A stretch of 64,000 nucleotides of DNA. Source: Mycolicibacterium sp. P1-18. GTDB taxonomy: Bacteria > Actinomycetota > Actinomycetes > Mycobacteriales > Mycobacteriaceae. The stretch covers positions 496,001 through 560,000 of the forward strand of contig NZ_NPKR01000001.1 of the NCBI RefSeq assembly GCF_008329535.1. The letters are read 5' to 3'. A program made the position numbers and the translations under genes. The notes under the pieces were generated by a model that was given only the letters and a program-made list of their open reading frames with translations, was not told the origin of the DNA and made no database searches. Positions 27,149 through 43,929 of the stretch are shown here, in pieces; positions within the stretch are counted from its first letter, which is position 1; each line of letters starts with the position of its first letter.

Positions 27149-30100
27149 CTAGCTCTCGGCGACCGCGTCGAACACCGTCTTGGGCTCCTCCTTCGGCGCC
27201 CGCGACTCCCACGGCCGCGACGGCCACCAACTGGCGCGGCCGACGAGCGCCGCGATCGCGGGCACCGTGATGGAGCGCACCAGGAACGTGTCGACCAGGA
27301 TGCCCACGCCGATCACGAAGCCGCCCTGCACGACGACGCCGATGCTGGAGAACAGCAGGCCGAACATCGAGGCCGCGAAGATCAGCCCGGCGGCGGTGAT
27401 CACGCCGCCGGTGGACCGCACCGTGCGGATGACGCCGGACCGCATGCCACCGCCGGCTTCCTCACGCAACCGCGAGGCGAGCAACATGTTGTAGTCGGCG
27501 CCTACGGCGACCAGCACCACGAACGCCAAACCTGGCACGCTCCAATGCAATTGCTGCCCGAGGAACACCTGGAAGAACAACACGCCGATACCGAGCGCCG
27601 ACAGGTACGACAGCACCACCGACCCGACGAGGTACAGCGGTGCGACGACGGCCCGCAGCAACAGCATCAGGATGAGCAGCACGACGATGACGGTCACGCT
27701 GACGATCAACTTGATGTCGTGGTCGTAGTAGTCGCGGGTGTCCCGCAGCGTGACGGGATAACCGGACATCGAGATCGTCGCGTCCGACAGCGACGTATTC
27801 GGTTGCGCCCCCTTGGCCGTCGCGAGAATCGCGTTGACCTGGTCCATGGCCTCGGTGCTGAACGGGTTCAGATCGGTCTGCACGAAGTAGCGCACCGCGT
27901 GCCCGTCGGGTGAGATGAACAGCTGCGCCATCTTCCGGAAGTCGGCCGTGCCGAGTACCTGTGCCGGGATGTTGAATCCCGCCATCGACGGATCGGATGC
28001 GTTCTGCCCCATCGACATCAGGAAGCTCGACGCCTGGTCGAGTCCGATGCCCATGCGCTTGGTCTGGTCGACGAGCAGCGTCACGCCGTCGGCGATCTGT
28101 CGGCTGGCACCCGCGAGGTCGTTGGCCCCCTTCTGCACGACGCCCACCTGGACGCGGGCGCTGCGGGCGTCGGTGATGCCCAGCTTGTTCAGCGACGTCA
28201 CCGCTGTCTGCAACGTCTTGCTCAGACCGTCGACGGTGGCCGAGAGCTTCTGCAGCGGACCGGTGTCCTGCAATTGCTTGGCCAGCGCGACCATCTTGTC
28301 GAGCGTGCCGTCGTCACGCGCGGTCCGCAGGCGGTAGAACTGGCCACGCGCGGTGACGCACACCGGGTTCGCATTGCAGACCGGGCTGGCGTCGAGGGAG
28401 TCGATCACCGGGTCCAGCCAGACGAAGTCGGCGTTGTAGTTCGCGAAGCTGCGCTCCATGAGCTGACCCAGCTGCCGCATGCCGTCGATGATCTTGGAGG
28501 CGTCGCCGAACTGACCGAGGGTGGTGCCGCCACCGAACTGACCCTGCACGGTGGCCAGCGCGTCGATGAGGCTGCGGACGCTGCCGATCGACTGGTTCAC
28601 CTGGCCGCGGACGTCGCCGAGACGGTTCGCCATCAACCCCGCACCGGAGGACAACCGGTTGAGGTCTCCGGTGCTGCCGCTGATCAGGTCCGACGCGCCG
28701 CCGAGTTGGTTGCCGACCTGACCCGCCTGATACGTGGCCCTGGCCTCCTCGAGCGACTCGCCCGTCGGCCGGGTGACCCCTCGGACCATCGCAACGCCGG
28801 GGATCTGACTGACGCGCTGCGCCATCTGCTCGAGATCCGCGAGCGCGCGGGGCGTCCGCAGGTCCTGCGGCGAGGTGATGAACAGGTATTCGGGAATGGT
28901 CTGGTTGACCGGAAAGTGGCGCTCCAGCGCGGCGTAGCCCACCGAGCTCTCGACCGAGTCCGGGAGCTGTTTGCGGTCGTCGTAGTTGAAGCGGACCAGA
29001 CCTGCGCTGCCCGCCAGCGCGAGCAGGATCACCAGGCTGGCCACCAGCGCCCGCGCCGGCCGACGCACGATGCGCACGCCCGTCCTCCGCCAGAACCGCG
29101 CGGTGAGCTCGCTGCGCGGCGCAATCCAGCCCCGCGGTCCGGCCAGCGTCAGGATCGCGGGGAGCAGCGTCACCGCGGCGAGGAACGCCACGGCGACGGC
29201 GATGGCGAGCGCGACGCCGACTGTCGAGAACACGCCGAGCTTCGCAAAGCCCATGCCGAGGAACGTGACGCCGACCGTCGCCGCCGACGCCGCGATCACC
29301 CGGCCGATCGACACGAGGGCGCGTCGCACCGCCAGCAGCGGATCGTCACCCTGACGTACGTAGTCGTGATACCGACTGATCAGGAAGACCGCGTAATCGG
29401 TTCCGGCGCCGGCGATCATCGCGCTCAGGAACACGATCGTCTGGTTCGAGATCGCCAATCCGGTAAACAGCGAGATCGCGGCGACCGCGCCCTGCGCCGT
29501 CATCAGAGACGCGCCGATGGCCGCCAGCGGCAGCATCATGGTGACCGGGTTGCGATAGATCACCGCCAGGATGAGCAGCAACAGCACCGCGATGGCCAGC
29601 TCGATCGGCAGCCGGTCGTTGGCGCCCGCGATGGTCAGGTCGGCCACGGTCGACGCGGGCCCCGTCACGTTCGCCGTCAGCGAGGTGCCGGCGACGGTGT
29701 GGTCGACGATGTCGGAGACCCGCGTGTAGGCCTCATACGACTCGGGCGTGCCGAGCTCTCCGGCCAGACCGACCGGCAGAATCCATGCCTTGCCGTCCTT
29801 GCTGGCCAGCACCTGCCGCAGTTCCGGGGTGGTGACGAAGTCCTGGATCATCTGGACGTCGGCGTTGTCCTGGCGCAGCCGGTCGACGAGCGTGCCGTAG
29901 ACCTTCTCGTCGGCCGGGTCCAGACCCTTGTCGTCGGTCAGGAGGACGACGAGGACGTTCTCCGAGCCGGCTTCCTTGAACTTCTCCGTGATCTCGCGGG
30001 CCGCCGTGGACGACGGGGCGTCGGCGGGCAGGATCGCGACGGGATTGCGTTCGGACATGACCGTCAGCGACGGAACCGCCAGGGGCATCGCGAGCGCGAG

Positions 30101-30166
30101 TACGGCCCAGCACCCGATGACGATCCACGGCCACCTGGTGACGAATAGACCTAGCCGTTCGAAGAT
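27149..30166 (-). CDS. mmpL10: MmpL10-like RND lipid exporter
   Basis: Two MMPL blocks with 11-12 membrane segments and two large periplasmic loops. Typical motifs are [17 protein letters not shown] in the first half and [18 protein letters not shown] in the second. The first ATG (30088) falls in the middle of TM1. Reading upstream, the frame continues as [17 protein letters not shown], the expected MmpL N-terminus, up to an in-frame TAA (the papA3 stop). No ATG, GTG or TTG exists there. GGAGG lies seven bases before an ATC at 30166, the most likely initiation codon (1005 residues). It exports the diacyltrehalose-type precursor in TPP synthesis. It lies directly behind papA3. Confidence 0.85.
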   Translation of the reverse strand: MFERLGLFVTRWPWIVIGCWAVLALAMPLAVPSLTVMSERNPVAILPADAPSSTAAREITEKFKEAGSENVLVVLLTDDKGLDPADEKVYGTLVDRLRQDNADVQMIQDFVTTPELRQVLASKDGKAWILPVGLAGELGTPESYEAYTRVSDIVDHTVAGTSLTANVTGPASTVADLTIAGANDRLPIELAIAVLLLLILAVIYRNPVTMMLPLAAIGASLMTAQGAVAAISLFTGLAISNQTIVFLSAMIAGAGTDYAVFLISRYHDYVRQGDDPLLAVRRALVSIGRVIAASAATVGVTFLGMGFAKLGVFSTVGVALAIAVAVAFLAAVTLLPAILTLAGPRGWIAPRSELTARFWRRTGVRIVRRPARALVASLVILLALAGSAGLVRFNYDDRKQLPDSVESSVGYAALERHFPVNQTIPEYLFITSPQDLRTPRALADLEQMAQRVSQIPGVAMVRGVTRPTGESLEEARATYQAGQVGNQLGGASDLISGSTGDLNRLSSGAGLMANRLGDVRGQVNQSIGSVRSLIDALATVQGQFGGGTTLGQFGDASKIIDGMRQLGQLMERSFANYNADFVWLDPVIDSLDASPVCNANPVCVTARGQFYRLRTARDDGTLDKMVALAKQLQDTGPLQKLSATVDGLSKTLQTAVTSLNKLGITDARSARVQVGVVQKGANDLAGASRQIADGVTLLVDQTKRMGIGLDQASSFLMSMGQNASDPSMAGFNIPAQVLGTADFRKMAQLFISPDGHAVRYFVQTDLNPFSTEAMDQVNAILATAKGAQPNTSLSDATISMSGYPVTLRDTRDYYDHDIKLIVSVTVIVVLLILMLLLRAVVAPLYLVGSVVLSYLSALGIGVLFFQVFLGQQLHWSVPGLAFVVLVAVGADYNMLLASRLREEAGGGMRSGVIRTVRSTGGVITAAGLIFAASMFGLLFSSIGVVVQGGFVIGVGILVDTFLVRSITVPAIAALVGRASWWPSRPWESRAPKEEPKTVFDAVAES

Positions 30167-30181
30167 GCGGATACCTCCGGT

Positions 30182-31597
30182 TTACGCGACATTGCGCCAG
30201 TGCCCACTCTCGGCCACGCGCTCGAACACGGACTTGAGCGCGGACAGATAGGTCGCCACCGACGCCTGCGCCTCGGGATTGTCGGGGAACATCACGGCGA
30301 CCGCGGTCTCGTTCTCGACCCGCATCACGTAGATCGACAGCTGGTAGGAGAACCGGCCGTCACTGAAGATGCCGATGTTGAGATCCGACAGGTCCGCGGT
30401 CAGCAGCACCGAGAGCGGGGCCGTCCCGGCGTCGAGGAAGTTGACCACCGGGAAGTTGGGCCGCGGCTTGGCCAGGTGCGGTGCCAGCTCGAGGACGCGG
30501 CCGTAGGGCACCTCCGCCAGCGTCAGGCCGGCGTCGAACGAGACCTGCGCGGTGCGGGCGGCTTCGCCGAAGGCCACGCCCGCGATCGGCACGGTGATCG
30601 GGATCAGTCCGGTGAACCAGCCTTGCGTCACGGCGTCCTTCGGCGTGCGGCGCGTGTCGCTCGGGGTCAGCCCGTAGTAGGTGTCGGCGCCGGTCAACTC
30701 GTGCTCCGCCAGGGCGCCGCAGGCCATCACTCCGCCGATGAAGCGGGCGCCGGCCGCGGTGCACGCGGACTCGAATCGTGCCGTCTGGTCGGCGTCCATC
30801 ATGGTGACGGTGACGATGTCGCCGGGATCCAGCACCGACGGATCACCGAGCGGCAGCGGGAATTCGGGCATGTTGCCCTGGTTGCCGTCGGCGAACTCGA
30901 CCCACGCCTTCACCTGAGGTGACTCCAGGGTGAGCGCGTCGAGGTACTTCGCCTGCTTCACGCAGAACTCGTCGTAACTGCCGGCCTCGGGCAACGGGAT
31001 CGGCGGATGCCCGCCGACCAGCGCCAGGTACATCATGTGGAACTCGATGAGCGTGGTCCCGACGATCATCGCGTCGACGTGTACGTGGTCAATGCTCGCG
31101 AAGAACGTGAAGTGGTCCTCGCCCTGGACGATGCCGAACCGAAAGCAGTCCCATTGCAACGGGTCCGGGGTCTGCAGCAGCAGGTCGCGCGCCTCGTCGA
31201 GGGTCAGCTCGCCGTGGCGGACGGGCACCACCTCGATGTCGAGGGGATCGTCGATGGTCCGCCGTCCGATGGGTCCGTCGCCGTCGTAGAAGAACTGGCT
31301 GCGGTAGGTGTCGTGCCGCCGAAGATGCGCGTTGATGACGTAGGTCATCGCGCGGACGTCGCACTGCCCCGGCGCGTCACAGCTGACGATCATCAGCCGC
31401 GAGTAGTCCAGCCCGAGGGCCTTCTGCTCGTAGTAGCCCCGGATGTGCTGCCCCTGCATGTAGCTGACGGGCACCTCGCTCAGCGGTGCCCGCGACATCG
31501 CGGCGAGTGCCGCAGGCGACGGCTGCCACGTGATGGCCTTGCCCGCACTCGGTTCCCAGTCGGTGAGCGTCCCTACCGACAACGGCCCTACCCGCAA
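30182..31597 (-). CDS. papA3: PapA3-like polyketide-associated acyltransferase
   Basis: TTG at 31597 has GAGGAGG five bases upstream, giving 471 residues, the usual PapA length; upstream in-frame sequence overlaps the PKS in another frame. The condensation-type acyltransferase motif is IDHVHVDAM (HxxxD, about residue 170). PapA3 proteins transfer fatty acyl and polyketide chains to trehalose in the cytoplasm. Here it is between the PKS that would build the chain and MmpL10 that would export the product. Its TAA stop is in frame with, and 15 bases ahead of, the presumed mmpL10 start. Confidence 0.88.
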   Translation of the reverse strand: MRVGPLSVGTLTDWEPSAGKAITWQPSPAALAAMSRAPLSEVPVSYMQGQHIRGYYEQKALGLDYSRLMIVSCDAPGQCDVRAMTYVINAHLRRHDTYRSQFFYDGDGPIGRRTIDDPLDIEVVPVRHGELTLDEARDLLLQTPDPLQWDCFRFGIVQGEDHFTFFASIDHVHVDAMIVGTTLIEFHMMYLALVGGHPPIPLPEAGSYDEFCVKQAKYLDALTLESPQVKAWVEFADGNQGNMPEFPLPLGDPSVLDPGDIVTVTMMDADQTARFESACTAAGARFIGGVMACGALAEHELTGADTYYGLTPSDTRRTPKDAVTQGWFTGLIPITVPIAGVAFGEAARTAQVSFDAGLTLAEVPYGRVLELAPHLAKPRPNFPVVNFLDAGTAPLSVLLTADLSDLNIGIFSDGRFSYQLSIYVMRVENETAVAVMFPDNPEAQASVATYLSALKSVFERVAESGHWRNVA

Positions 31598-31634
31598 CGT
31601 GTCCTCCTCGGCTTCACACCCCGACCCCCTCGCA

Positions 31635-37910
<6,276 letters not shown>

Positions 37911-38282
37911 AGTGCGTTCTCCTCTTATTCGCGCCGATGTGAGTGCCACCTCGATTGCCAGGCAGACGCCTTGAGGTCTCGGCGCTGAGACACTCCTCGG
38001 TGCCGCACGGCACCGGGCTCACATTTGATCTTCGTGCAGCGGTAGCTTAGCGACTCGAACTGACTGAGGCGCGTTCGCACGTCAGTATGTCCGAGTGGCG
38101 CCAAAGCCGTGGTGCGCGTGAGGTTTGAGGGCCTCGTGTAACCAGCGGTGAAATCGCGCGGACCATTGGAAACTGCTGTGAGTGGGCCGGACGAGTTTGC
38201 TGGCCGCATCGGGCGTGGCACGCCACGGAACCGGCCGCGCGCAGCCCGGCGCCGCCGCGCCAAAATTAACCACTGCGTCGAA
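37911..38282. other. Intergenic region upstream of pks
   Basis: A 372-base gap that should carry the pks-papA3-mmpL10 promoter. The only clear structure is a small hairpin GGTGCC-GCAC-GGCACC at 37999-38014, which would be in the 5' leader. TAAGCT near 38044-38050 on the minus strand is a possible -10 without a convincing -35. No ORF is supported here. Confidence 0.45.
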
Positions 38283-39365
38283 CTAGGTAGCCCAGCGGGT
38301 GGCTTCGACCTCGTCGGGCAGCGGCGTGTGCAGCGGTACGTCGAGGCCGTCGTAAATGCCGGGCTTCTGGGTGGCCAGCCACTCGACGGCCCCGAGCAGG
38401 CGGTTGGCGGCGGTGGTGTTGCCGCCGTCGGCGCGGGTGCCGCCCCGGACGTCGGCGCGGCTGACGATGGTGAGCTGGGGGTCGCCGTCGACGAACACGC
38501 GGTGGTCGCCGACGCCCTCGTCGGGCTGCGGCCAGTCGGGCGCGCAGGCCGGGTCGATGCGGGTGACGTGGTCGACGACGATGCGCTCTCGGCCCCCGGA
38601 CCAGCCGATGATCTTCAGCCAGAACGCGCCCTGCGTGCCCTTGCCGAAGTGCCCCATCACGTTCTCGACCGACTCCTCGAGCGGCCGTCGTTCGACGACC
38701 TCCGTGATGTCGTCGATCTCGAGGCCGAGACCCCGGCCGATCAGCCGGATGTTGCCGCCCCAGACCATCGTCGGGACTGACGGCAGCAGCATCATCGGCA
38801 CGTCGTCCATCGATCCGCCGAACCCGCAGCTGACCCGCACGGCGTGGGGCTGGTCGTAGGTCGAGTAGTCGAAGATCTCCTGGCAGTAGATGGTCTTGAT
38901 CCGCGTGCAGAGGCCGGCGGCCATGACGGCGAGGGCGTCGTTGGCCCAGCCGGGGTCGACGCCGCTGACCAGCAGCGTGGCGCCGCCGTGCTCGGCGGCG
39001 GCCGTCAGGCGGTCCACCCATTCGCGGGGCGCCGAGCGCGGGTCGTAGAGGGAGTACAGCGACGGCGTGACGACGTGCGCGCCGGCCCGCAGGCACCGCT
39101 CGATGTCGGCGACGGCGTCGTCGGGGCGGATGTCGCCGGAGGCCATGTAGGCGACCGCGTCACAGTCGGCGAGCGCGGCGTCGACGTCGTCGGTGGCGCG
39201 GACTCCGGTGTCGTCGGGCAGCCCGGCGAACGTGGCGGCGTCGCGGCCCACCTTGGCAGGCGACGAAGTGATCACCCCGGCCAGCGTCAGCCCCGGAAAC
39301 GCCAGCGTGGAGCGGATCGCCGTCGACCCCATGTTTCCCGTTCCCCAGACCACCACACGCCTCAT
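38283..39365 (-). CDS. DapB-N-domain NAD(P)-dependent oxidoreductase
   Basis: ATG 39365 gives 360 residues beginning MRRVVVWGTGNMGSTAIR, a Rossmann dinucleotide site of the dihydrodipicolinate reductase N-terminal type, as in 2,4-diaminopentanoate dehydrogenase-like proteins. A second conserved region is LLVSGVDPGWANDALAV near residue 135. Such proteins are frequent in mycobacteria; substrates are mostly unknown. A longer N-terminus overlaps the divergent promoter and is not used. It is divergent from fadE5, with operator-like repeats between. Confidence 0.78.
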   Translation of the reverse strand: MRRVVVWGTGNMGSTAIRSTLAFPGLTLAGVITSSPAKVGRDAATFAGLPDDTGVRATDDVDAALADCDAVAYMASGDIRPDDAVADIERCLRAGAHVVTPSLYSLYDPRSAPREWVDRLTAAAEHGGATLLVSGVDPGWANDALAVMAAGLCTRIKTIYCQEIFDYSTYDQPHAVRVSCGFGGSMDDVPMMLLPSVPTMVWGGNIRLIGRGLGLEIDDITEVVERRPLEESVENVMGHFGKGTQGAFWLKIIGWSGGRERIVVDHVTRIDPACAPDWPQPDEGVGDHRVFVDGDPQLTIVSRADVRGGTRADGGNTTAANRLLGAVEWLATQKPGIYDGLDVPLHTPLPDEVEATRWAT

Positions 39366-39513
39366 GCGCCTCACCCTAACGGGCGTACTGGGACCCCTCG
39401 TGGCAGACATCACATCAGGCGGTCGTTGCAGGTCAGGATGCCCGGCGACGCCCGGGGACCGGCCCAATCAACCGTCGGGTTGGTTAGCCAGCGGAAATTT
39501 GCTCGACACTGCT

Positions 39514-39541
39514 TTGCGAACAAGTTACCAGCCGGTATAGT
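39514..39541 (+). promoter_or_regulatory. fadE5 promoter with TACC-N4-GGTA palindrome over the -10
   Basis: TTGCGA (39514-39519), 16-base spacer, TATAGT (39536-39541). TACC (39526-39529) and GGTA (39534-39537) form a perfect inverted repeat that runs into the -10. A bound regulator would block RNA polymerase. Confidence 0.55.
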
Positions 39542-39549
39542 TGGTGGCA

Positions 39550-39565
39550 GTTACTGGTGGGTAAC
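39550..39565. promoter_or_regulatory. Second operator-like palindrome GTTAC-N6-GTAAC
   Basis: A perfect 5-bp inverted repeat just downstream of the fadE5 -10, near the predicted transcription start. Together with the upstream repeat it suggests a two-site repressor control of fadE5 (inference). Confidence 0.45.
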
Positions 39566-39612
39566 TTAGCCCGAGTACCCAACCGCAGACGGCATCTCAT
39601 CGAGGAGAATTC

Positions 39613-41448
39613 GTGAGCCATTACAAGAGCAACGTCCGTGACCAGCTGTTCAACCTCTTCGAGGTGTTCGGTATGGACAAGGTGCTCGGCGAGGGACCCT
39701 ACGGCGACCTCGACGGCGACACCGCCCGCGAGATGCTAGCCGAGATCACCCGGCTGGCCGAGGGACCCATCGCCGATTCGTTCGCCGATGGCGACCGCAA
39801 CCCGCCGGTGTTCGACCCCGAGACCCACACCGTGAAGCTGCCCGAGGCCTTCAAGAAGTCGGTCCGCACCATCATCGACGGTGGCTGGGACAAGATCGGC
39901 CTCAACGAGGAACTCGGCGGCATGCCGATGCCCCGCGCGCTGCAGTGGGCCCTCATGGAGAGCGTGCTCGGCGCCAACCCCGCCGTCTACATGTACTCGA
40001 TGGGCGCCGGCTTCGCGCAGATCATGTACAACCAGGCCACCGAAGAGCAGAAGAAGTGGGCCATCCTGGCCGCCGAGCGCGGGTGGACCTCCACCATGGT
40101 GCTCACCGAGCCCGACGCCGGTTCCGACGTCGGCGCGGGCCGCACCAAGGCCGTCCAGCAGCCCGACGGCACCTGGCACCTCGACGGCGTGAAGCGCTTC
40201 ATCACCTCCGGTGACGCCGACGATCTCGGCGAGAACATCCTTCACCTCGTCCTCGCCCGTCCCGAGGGTGCCGGTCCCGGCACCAAGGGCCTGTCGCTGT
40301 TCTTCGTGCCGAAGTACCACTTCGACTTCGAGACCGGTGAGCCCGGCGAGCGCAACGGCGTCTACGTCACCAACGTCGAGCACAAGATGGGCCTGAAGGT
40401 CTCCGCGACGTGCGAGCTCTCGCTCGGCCAGCACGGCACCCCCGCCGTCGGTTGGCTCGTCGGCGAGGTGCACAACGGCATCGCGCAGATGTTCGAGGTC
40501 ATCGAGCAGGCCCGAATGATGGTGGGCACCAAGGCCATCGCCACGCTGTCGACCGGCTACCTCAACGCGCTCGAGTACGCCAAGAGCCGCATCCAGGGCG
40601 CCGACCTGACCCAGATGACCGACAAGACCGCGCCGCGCGTGGCCATCACGCACCACCCGGACGTGCGTCGCTCGCTGATGACGCAGAAGGCCTACGCGGA
40701 ATCGCTTCGCGCGCTGTACCTCTACACCGCGACGTTCCAGGACGCCGAGGTCGCCAAGGCAGTCCACGGCGTCGACCCCGAGCTGGCCGGCAAGGTCAAC
40801 GACCTGCTGCTCCCGATCGTCAAGGGCGTCGGCTCGGAGCAGGCCTACGCCAAGCTCACCGAGAGCCTGCAGACCTTCGGTGGTTCCGGCTTCCTGCAGG
40901 ACTACCCGGTCGAGCAGTACATCCGCGACGCGAAGATCGACTCGCTGTACGAGGGCACCACCGCCATCCAGGCGCAGGACTTCTTCTTCCGGAAGATCGT
41001 CCGCGACAAGGGTGTTGCGCTGGGCTACGTCGCGAACGAGATCGAGCAGTTCGTCAAGAACGAGTCCGGCAACGGTCGCCTCAAGGCCGAGCGTGAGCTG
41101 CTGGCGAACGCCTTGGCCGACGTCCAGGGCATGGCCGCCACGCTGACCGGGTTCCTGATGTCGGCGCAGGAGGACTCCGCCAACATCTACAAGGTGGGCC
41201 TGGGTTCGGTGCGCTTCCTCATGAGCGTCGGCGACCTGGTGCTCGGCTGGCTCCTGCAGAAGCAGGCCGTCGTGGCCATCGCGGCCCTCGACGAGGGTGC
41301 GACCGGCGCGGACAAGTCCTTCTACGAGGGCAAGATCGCCGTCGCGTCGTTCTTCGCCAAGAACTTCCTGCCCCTGCTGTCCAGCACGCGTCTGGTGCTG
41401 GAGAACATCGACAACGAAGTGATGGAACTCGACGAGGCTGCGTTCTAA
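39613..41448 (+). CDS. fadE5: Acyl-CoA dehydrogenase FadE5
   Basis: 611 residues, GTG start with GAGGAGA upstream. It follows mycobacterial FadE5 (Rv0244c): N-terminal [22 protein letters not shown]/substrate motifs [12 protein letters not shown] and [10 protein letters not shown], a catalytic base region [18 protein letters not shown], and the C-terminal extra domain of the VLCAD-like subgroup. It catalyses the first, FAD-dependent step of beta-oxidation, with broad chain length reported for the family. It is divergent from a DapB-like gene and ends at a strong terminator. Confidence 0.94.
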   Translation: MSHYKSNVRDQLFNLFEVFGMDKVLGEGPYGDLDGDTAREMLAEITRLAEGPIADSFADGDRNPPVFDPETHTVKLPEAFKKSVRTIIDGGWDKIGLNEELGGMPMPRALQWALMESVLGANPAVYMYSMGAGFAQIMYNQATEEQKKWAILAAERGWTSTMVLTEPDAGSDVGAGRTKAVQQPDGTWHLDGVKRFITSGDADDLGENILHLVLARPEGAGPGTKGLSLFFVPKYHFDFETGEPGERNGVYVTNVEHKMGLKVSATCELSLGQHGTPAVGWLVGEVHNGIAQMFEVIEQARMMVGTKAIATLSTGYLNALEYAKSRIQGADLTQMTDKTAPRVAITHHPDVRRSLMTQKAYAESLRALYLYTATFQDAEVAKAVHGVDPELAGKVNDLLLPIVKGVGSEQAYAKLTESLQTFGGSGFLQDYPVEQYIRDAKIDSLYEGTTAIQAQDFFFRKIVRDKGVALGYVANEIEQFVKNESGNGRLKAERELLANALADVQGMAATLTGFLMSAQEDSANIYKVGLGSVRFLMSVGDLVLGWLLQKQAVVAIAALDEGATGADKSFYEGKIAVASFFAKNFLPLLSSTRLVLENIDNEVMELDEAAF

Positions 41449-41464
41449 GTCGATTCACGCGCTC

Positions 41465-41490
41465 GAGGCCCCCGCTGCGGCGGGGGCCTC
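41465..41490 (+). terminator. Strong intrinsic-like terminator after fadE5
   Basis: A perfect 11-bp GC-rich stem GAGGCCCCCGC / GCGGGGGCCTC with a TGCG loop, 16 bases after the fadE5 stop, followed by TTGCGTTTC. Confidence 0.8.
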
Positions 41491-41547
41491 TTGCGTTTCA
41501 CATGCGGCGAACAGCAAGCGCCCAGGTTTCATTGCCACCATGTAAAC

Positions 41548-42960
41548 GTGCACTTCTTGGCCGCCGATGCCCCCGCGCCCTACCGCCACGGACTGTCGCT
41601 CCTGCAGGGCTGGCTGCCGCTGACCATCCAGATCGTCGCTGTCGTCGTGCTGGTCGTCGCGCTGGGCTGGCGGACGCGTCGCTGGTGGCTGATCTGGCTA
41701 CCCGTGGCCGTCCTGGTCGGACTCGGGGCGGCCGCCTGGACGCACTGGTACGTCGACTCCCAGGGCATGGCGGGTGACCCCGCGCCCGACTCGCTGTGGG
41801 TGTGGACCGGGGTGACCGGATTCGCCCTCGTGACCGCGATCGTCGGCTGGCGTGGCGTGAAGTGGCGCCGCGTCGCCGCGGTGGCCGCCGTGCCCCTGTG
41901 CCTGCTGAGCACCGGCCTGGCGCTGAACACCTGGGTCGGGTACTTCCCCACCGTGCAGATCGCGTGGAACCAGCTGACCGCCGGCCCGCTGCCCGACGAG
42001 ACGGACCTCGACACCGTCACCGCCATGCAAAAGGCCGGGACCGTGCTCGACCACGGCAGCGTGGTACCGGTCGACATCCCCTCGGCCGCATCGGGTTTCA
42101 AGCACCGCACCGAGCTGGTCTACCTACCCCCGCGGTGGTTCGCCACCAACCCGGCGCCCAAGCTGCCCGTGGTGATGATGATCGGCGGCGAGTTCAACAC
42201 CCCCGCCGACTGGCTGCGCACCGGCAACGCCGCGTCCATCGTCGACTCCTTCGCCCAGTCCCACGGCGGCAACGCACCCGTGCTGGTCTTCGTCGACTCC
42301 GGCGGTTCGTTCAACAACGACACCGAGTGCGTCAACGGCACCCGCGGCAACGTCGCCGACCACCTCACCAAGGACGTCGTGCCGTACGTGAACGCCACCT
42401 TCGGCACCAGCCCCGCCAGCGCCGACTGGGGCATCGTCGGCTGGTCGATGGGCGGCACCTGCGCCGTCGACCTGACCGTCATGCATCCCGACCTGTTCAG
42501 CGGCTTCGTCGACATCGCCGGCGACACCGGGCCCAACGCGGGCACCAAGGAGCAGACGGTCGCCCGGCTCTACGGCGGCGACGAGTCGGCCTGGGCGCGG
42601 TTCGACCCGTCGACCGTGATGGCCAAACACGGCCCCTACCAGGGGGTCTCGGGCTGGTTCGCGATCTCCACCGACGCGCCGAAGAAGTTCACCATGCCGC
42701 ACAGCGAGGGCGCGGTCGGACTCGGCGGGCGCGACGCGGACGGCATGCCCACCGATCAGACGCAGGCCGCCAACACGCTGTGCGGGTTGGGCAAGACCAA
42801 GGGCATCGCGTGCTCGGTGGTGCCGACGACCGGTCGCCACGACTGGCCGTTGGCCACCCAGGTGTTCACCGCGGCCCTGCCGTGGTTGGCGGGCGCGATC
42901 CACACCCCCGGCGTGCAGGCCGTGCCGCTGCCGCCGGGTGCGCCGGTCGCCAAGCTCTGA
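41548..42960 (+). CDS. Membrane-anchored esterase-family alpha/beta hydrolase
   Basis: GTG 41548 gives 470 residues; the start is uncertain (an ATG lies upstream in frame, partly inside the terminator region). The N-terminal 125 residues carry about four membrane segments. The rest is an Ag85/esterase-D-like hydrolase with nucleophile elbow GWSMGGTC (Ser about 299) and a late His in GRHDWPL (about 430). The catalytic domain should face the periplasm. Mycobacterial proteins of this layout are linked to cell-envelope mycolyl or acyl transfer, but no direct evidence is present here. Confidence 0.72.
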   Translation: MHFLAADAPAPYRHGLSLLQGWLPLTIQIVAVVVLVVALGWRTRRWWLIWLPVAVLVGLGAAAWTHWYVDSQGMAGDPAPDSLWVWTGVTGFALVTAIVGWRGVKWRRVAAVAAVPLCLLSTGLALNTWVGYFPTVQIAWNQLTAGPLPDETDLDTVTAMQKAGTVLDHGSVVPVDIPSAASGFKHRTELVYLPPRWFATNPAPKLPVVMMIGGEFNTPADWLRTGNAASIVDSFAQSHGGNAPVLVFVDSGGSFNNDTECVNGTRGNVADHLTKDVVPYVNATFGTSPASADWGIVGWSMGGTCAVDLTVMHPDLFSGFVDIAGDTGPNAGTKEQTVARLYGGDESAWARFDPSTVMAKHGPYQGVSGWFAISTDAPKKFTMPHSEGAVGLGGRDADGMPTDQTQAANTLCGLGKTKGIACSVVPTTGRHDWPLATQVFTAALPWLAGAIHTPGVQAVPLPPGAPVAKL

Positions 42961-43887
42961 TCAGGCGTCGAGGGCGCGCAGCGTCGCGCGGGTGCGGGCC
43001 CGGCCCTCGGGCGAGGAGTCGAACGTCGCGGCGACGTACTCGTCGACCCCGGCCGCGCTGAGTTCGTCCAGCCGATCCCGGACCGTCGCCTCGTCACCGA
43101 TGATGGCGGCGTCCTCGGGCCCGGCATAGCCCTCGCGGTCGAGCATGGCGCGGTAGGACGGCAGCACGCCGTACATCTTGAACTGCTCGGCGGCCTGTGT
43201 GCGAGCACCGTCGACGTCGTCGGTGACGCTCACCGGAAGCGCTGCCACCACGCGGACGGCGTGTTCGGAGCGACCCGCGTCGGCCGCCGCCTGCCGCAGC
43301 GTGGGGGCGACGTGGCCGGCGAGCGTCTTCGGTCCCGTCATCCAGGTGCACGTGCCCGACGTTCGGCGGCCGGCGATCTTGAGCAGTTGCGGGCCCAGAG
43401 CCGCAATGTAGACGTCGGGCTTCGGCGCCCCGGCGATCATCAACGCTCCCCTGGTGGTGACCGTCTGACCCGTCGCGTCGGCGGCGTCACCGGCCAGCAG
43501 CGGCAGCAGACCGTCGAGGAATTCGTTGAGCCGGCGCACCGGCTTGTCCCACGGGATGCCCCACATGCCCTCGGTGACGGCCTGATGCGTCATGCCGAGG
43601 CCCAGGATCAGGCGGCCGTTCGACACCAGGTTGACCGTCAGCGCGCGCTGCGCCATCTGCATCGGATGCTGATTCTGGATGGGAACCACGCCGGTCGCCA
43701 CCTCGATGTCGGGCACCTCGCGCAACGCCACCGCAAGAACGGTGAGAAGGTCTGGCTCATAGGGCATTTGGCTCATCCACACGCGGCGGAAGCCCTCCTC
43801 GCGCAACATGGCGAGGTTCCGTACGCACGCGTCGACCGGATTGTCGCGACCCGCGTCGCTGAGTTGACCGAACATGGAGATCTGCAC
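42961..43887 (-). CDS. LLM-class F420-dependent oxidoreductase
   Basis: GTG 43887 gives 308 residues starting VQISMFGQLSDAG; ATG 43875 would give 304. The TIM-barrel luciferase-like features are EEGFRRVWMSQMPYEPD, VATGVVPIQNQHPMQMAQ, GLGMTHQAVTEGMWGIPWDKP and YIAALGPQLLKIAG, matching the mycobacterial F420-dependent LLM subgroup. It would use coenzyme F420 to reduce or oxidise an unknown substrate. A much longer in-frame reading through the divergent transporter gene is an artefact of high GC. Confidence 0.83.
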   Translation of the reverse strand: MQISMFGQLSDAGRDNPVDACVRNLAMLREEGFRRVWMSQMPYEPDLLTVLAVALREVPDIEVATGVVPIQNQHPMQMAQRALTVNLVSNGRLILGLGMTHQAVTEGMWGIPWDKPVRRLNEFLDGLLPLLAGDAADATGQTVTTRGALMIAGAPKPDVYIAALGPQLLKIAGRRTSGTCTWMTGPKTLAGHVAPTLRQAAADAGRSEHAVRVVAALPVSVTDDVDGARTQAAEQFKMYGVLPSYRAMLDREGYAGPEDAAIIGDEATVRDRLDELSAAGVDEYVAATFDSSPEGRARTRATLRALDA

Positions 43888-43929
43888 GCACCCATCGAAG
43901 CACGAGCGCGTCCTGTTCAATGACCACCC

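Noticed and set aside
28274..30148. 624-codon plus-strand ORF over mmpL10
   Set aside because: Low-complexity Arg/Asp/Gln-rich translation opposite a well-recognised MmpL protein.
39526..39565. KstR or KstR2 operator at fadE5
   Set aside because: The repeats do not match the AACMAG..CTNGTT or CAAG..CTTG cores of those regulators.
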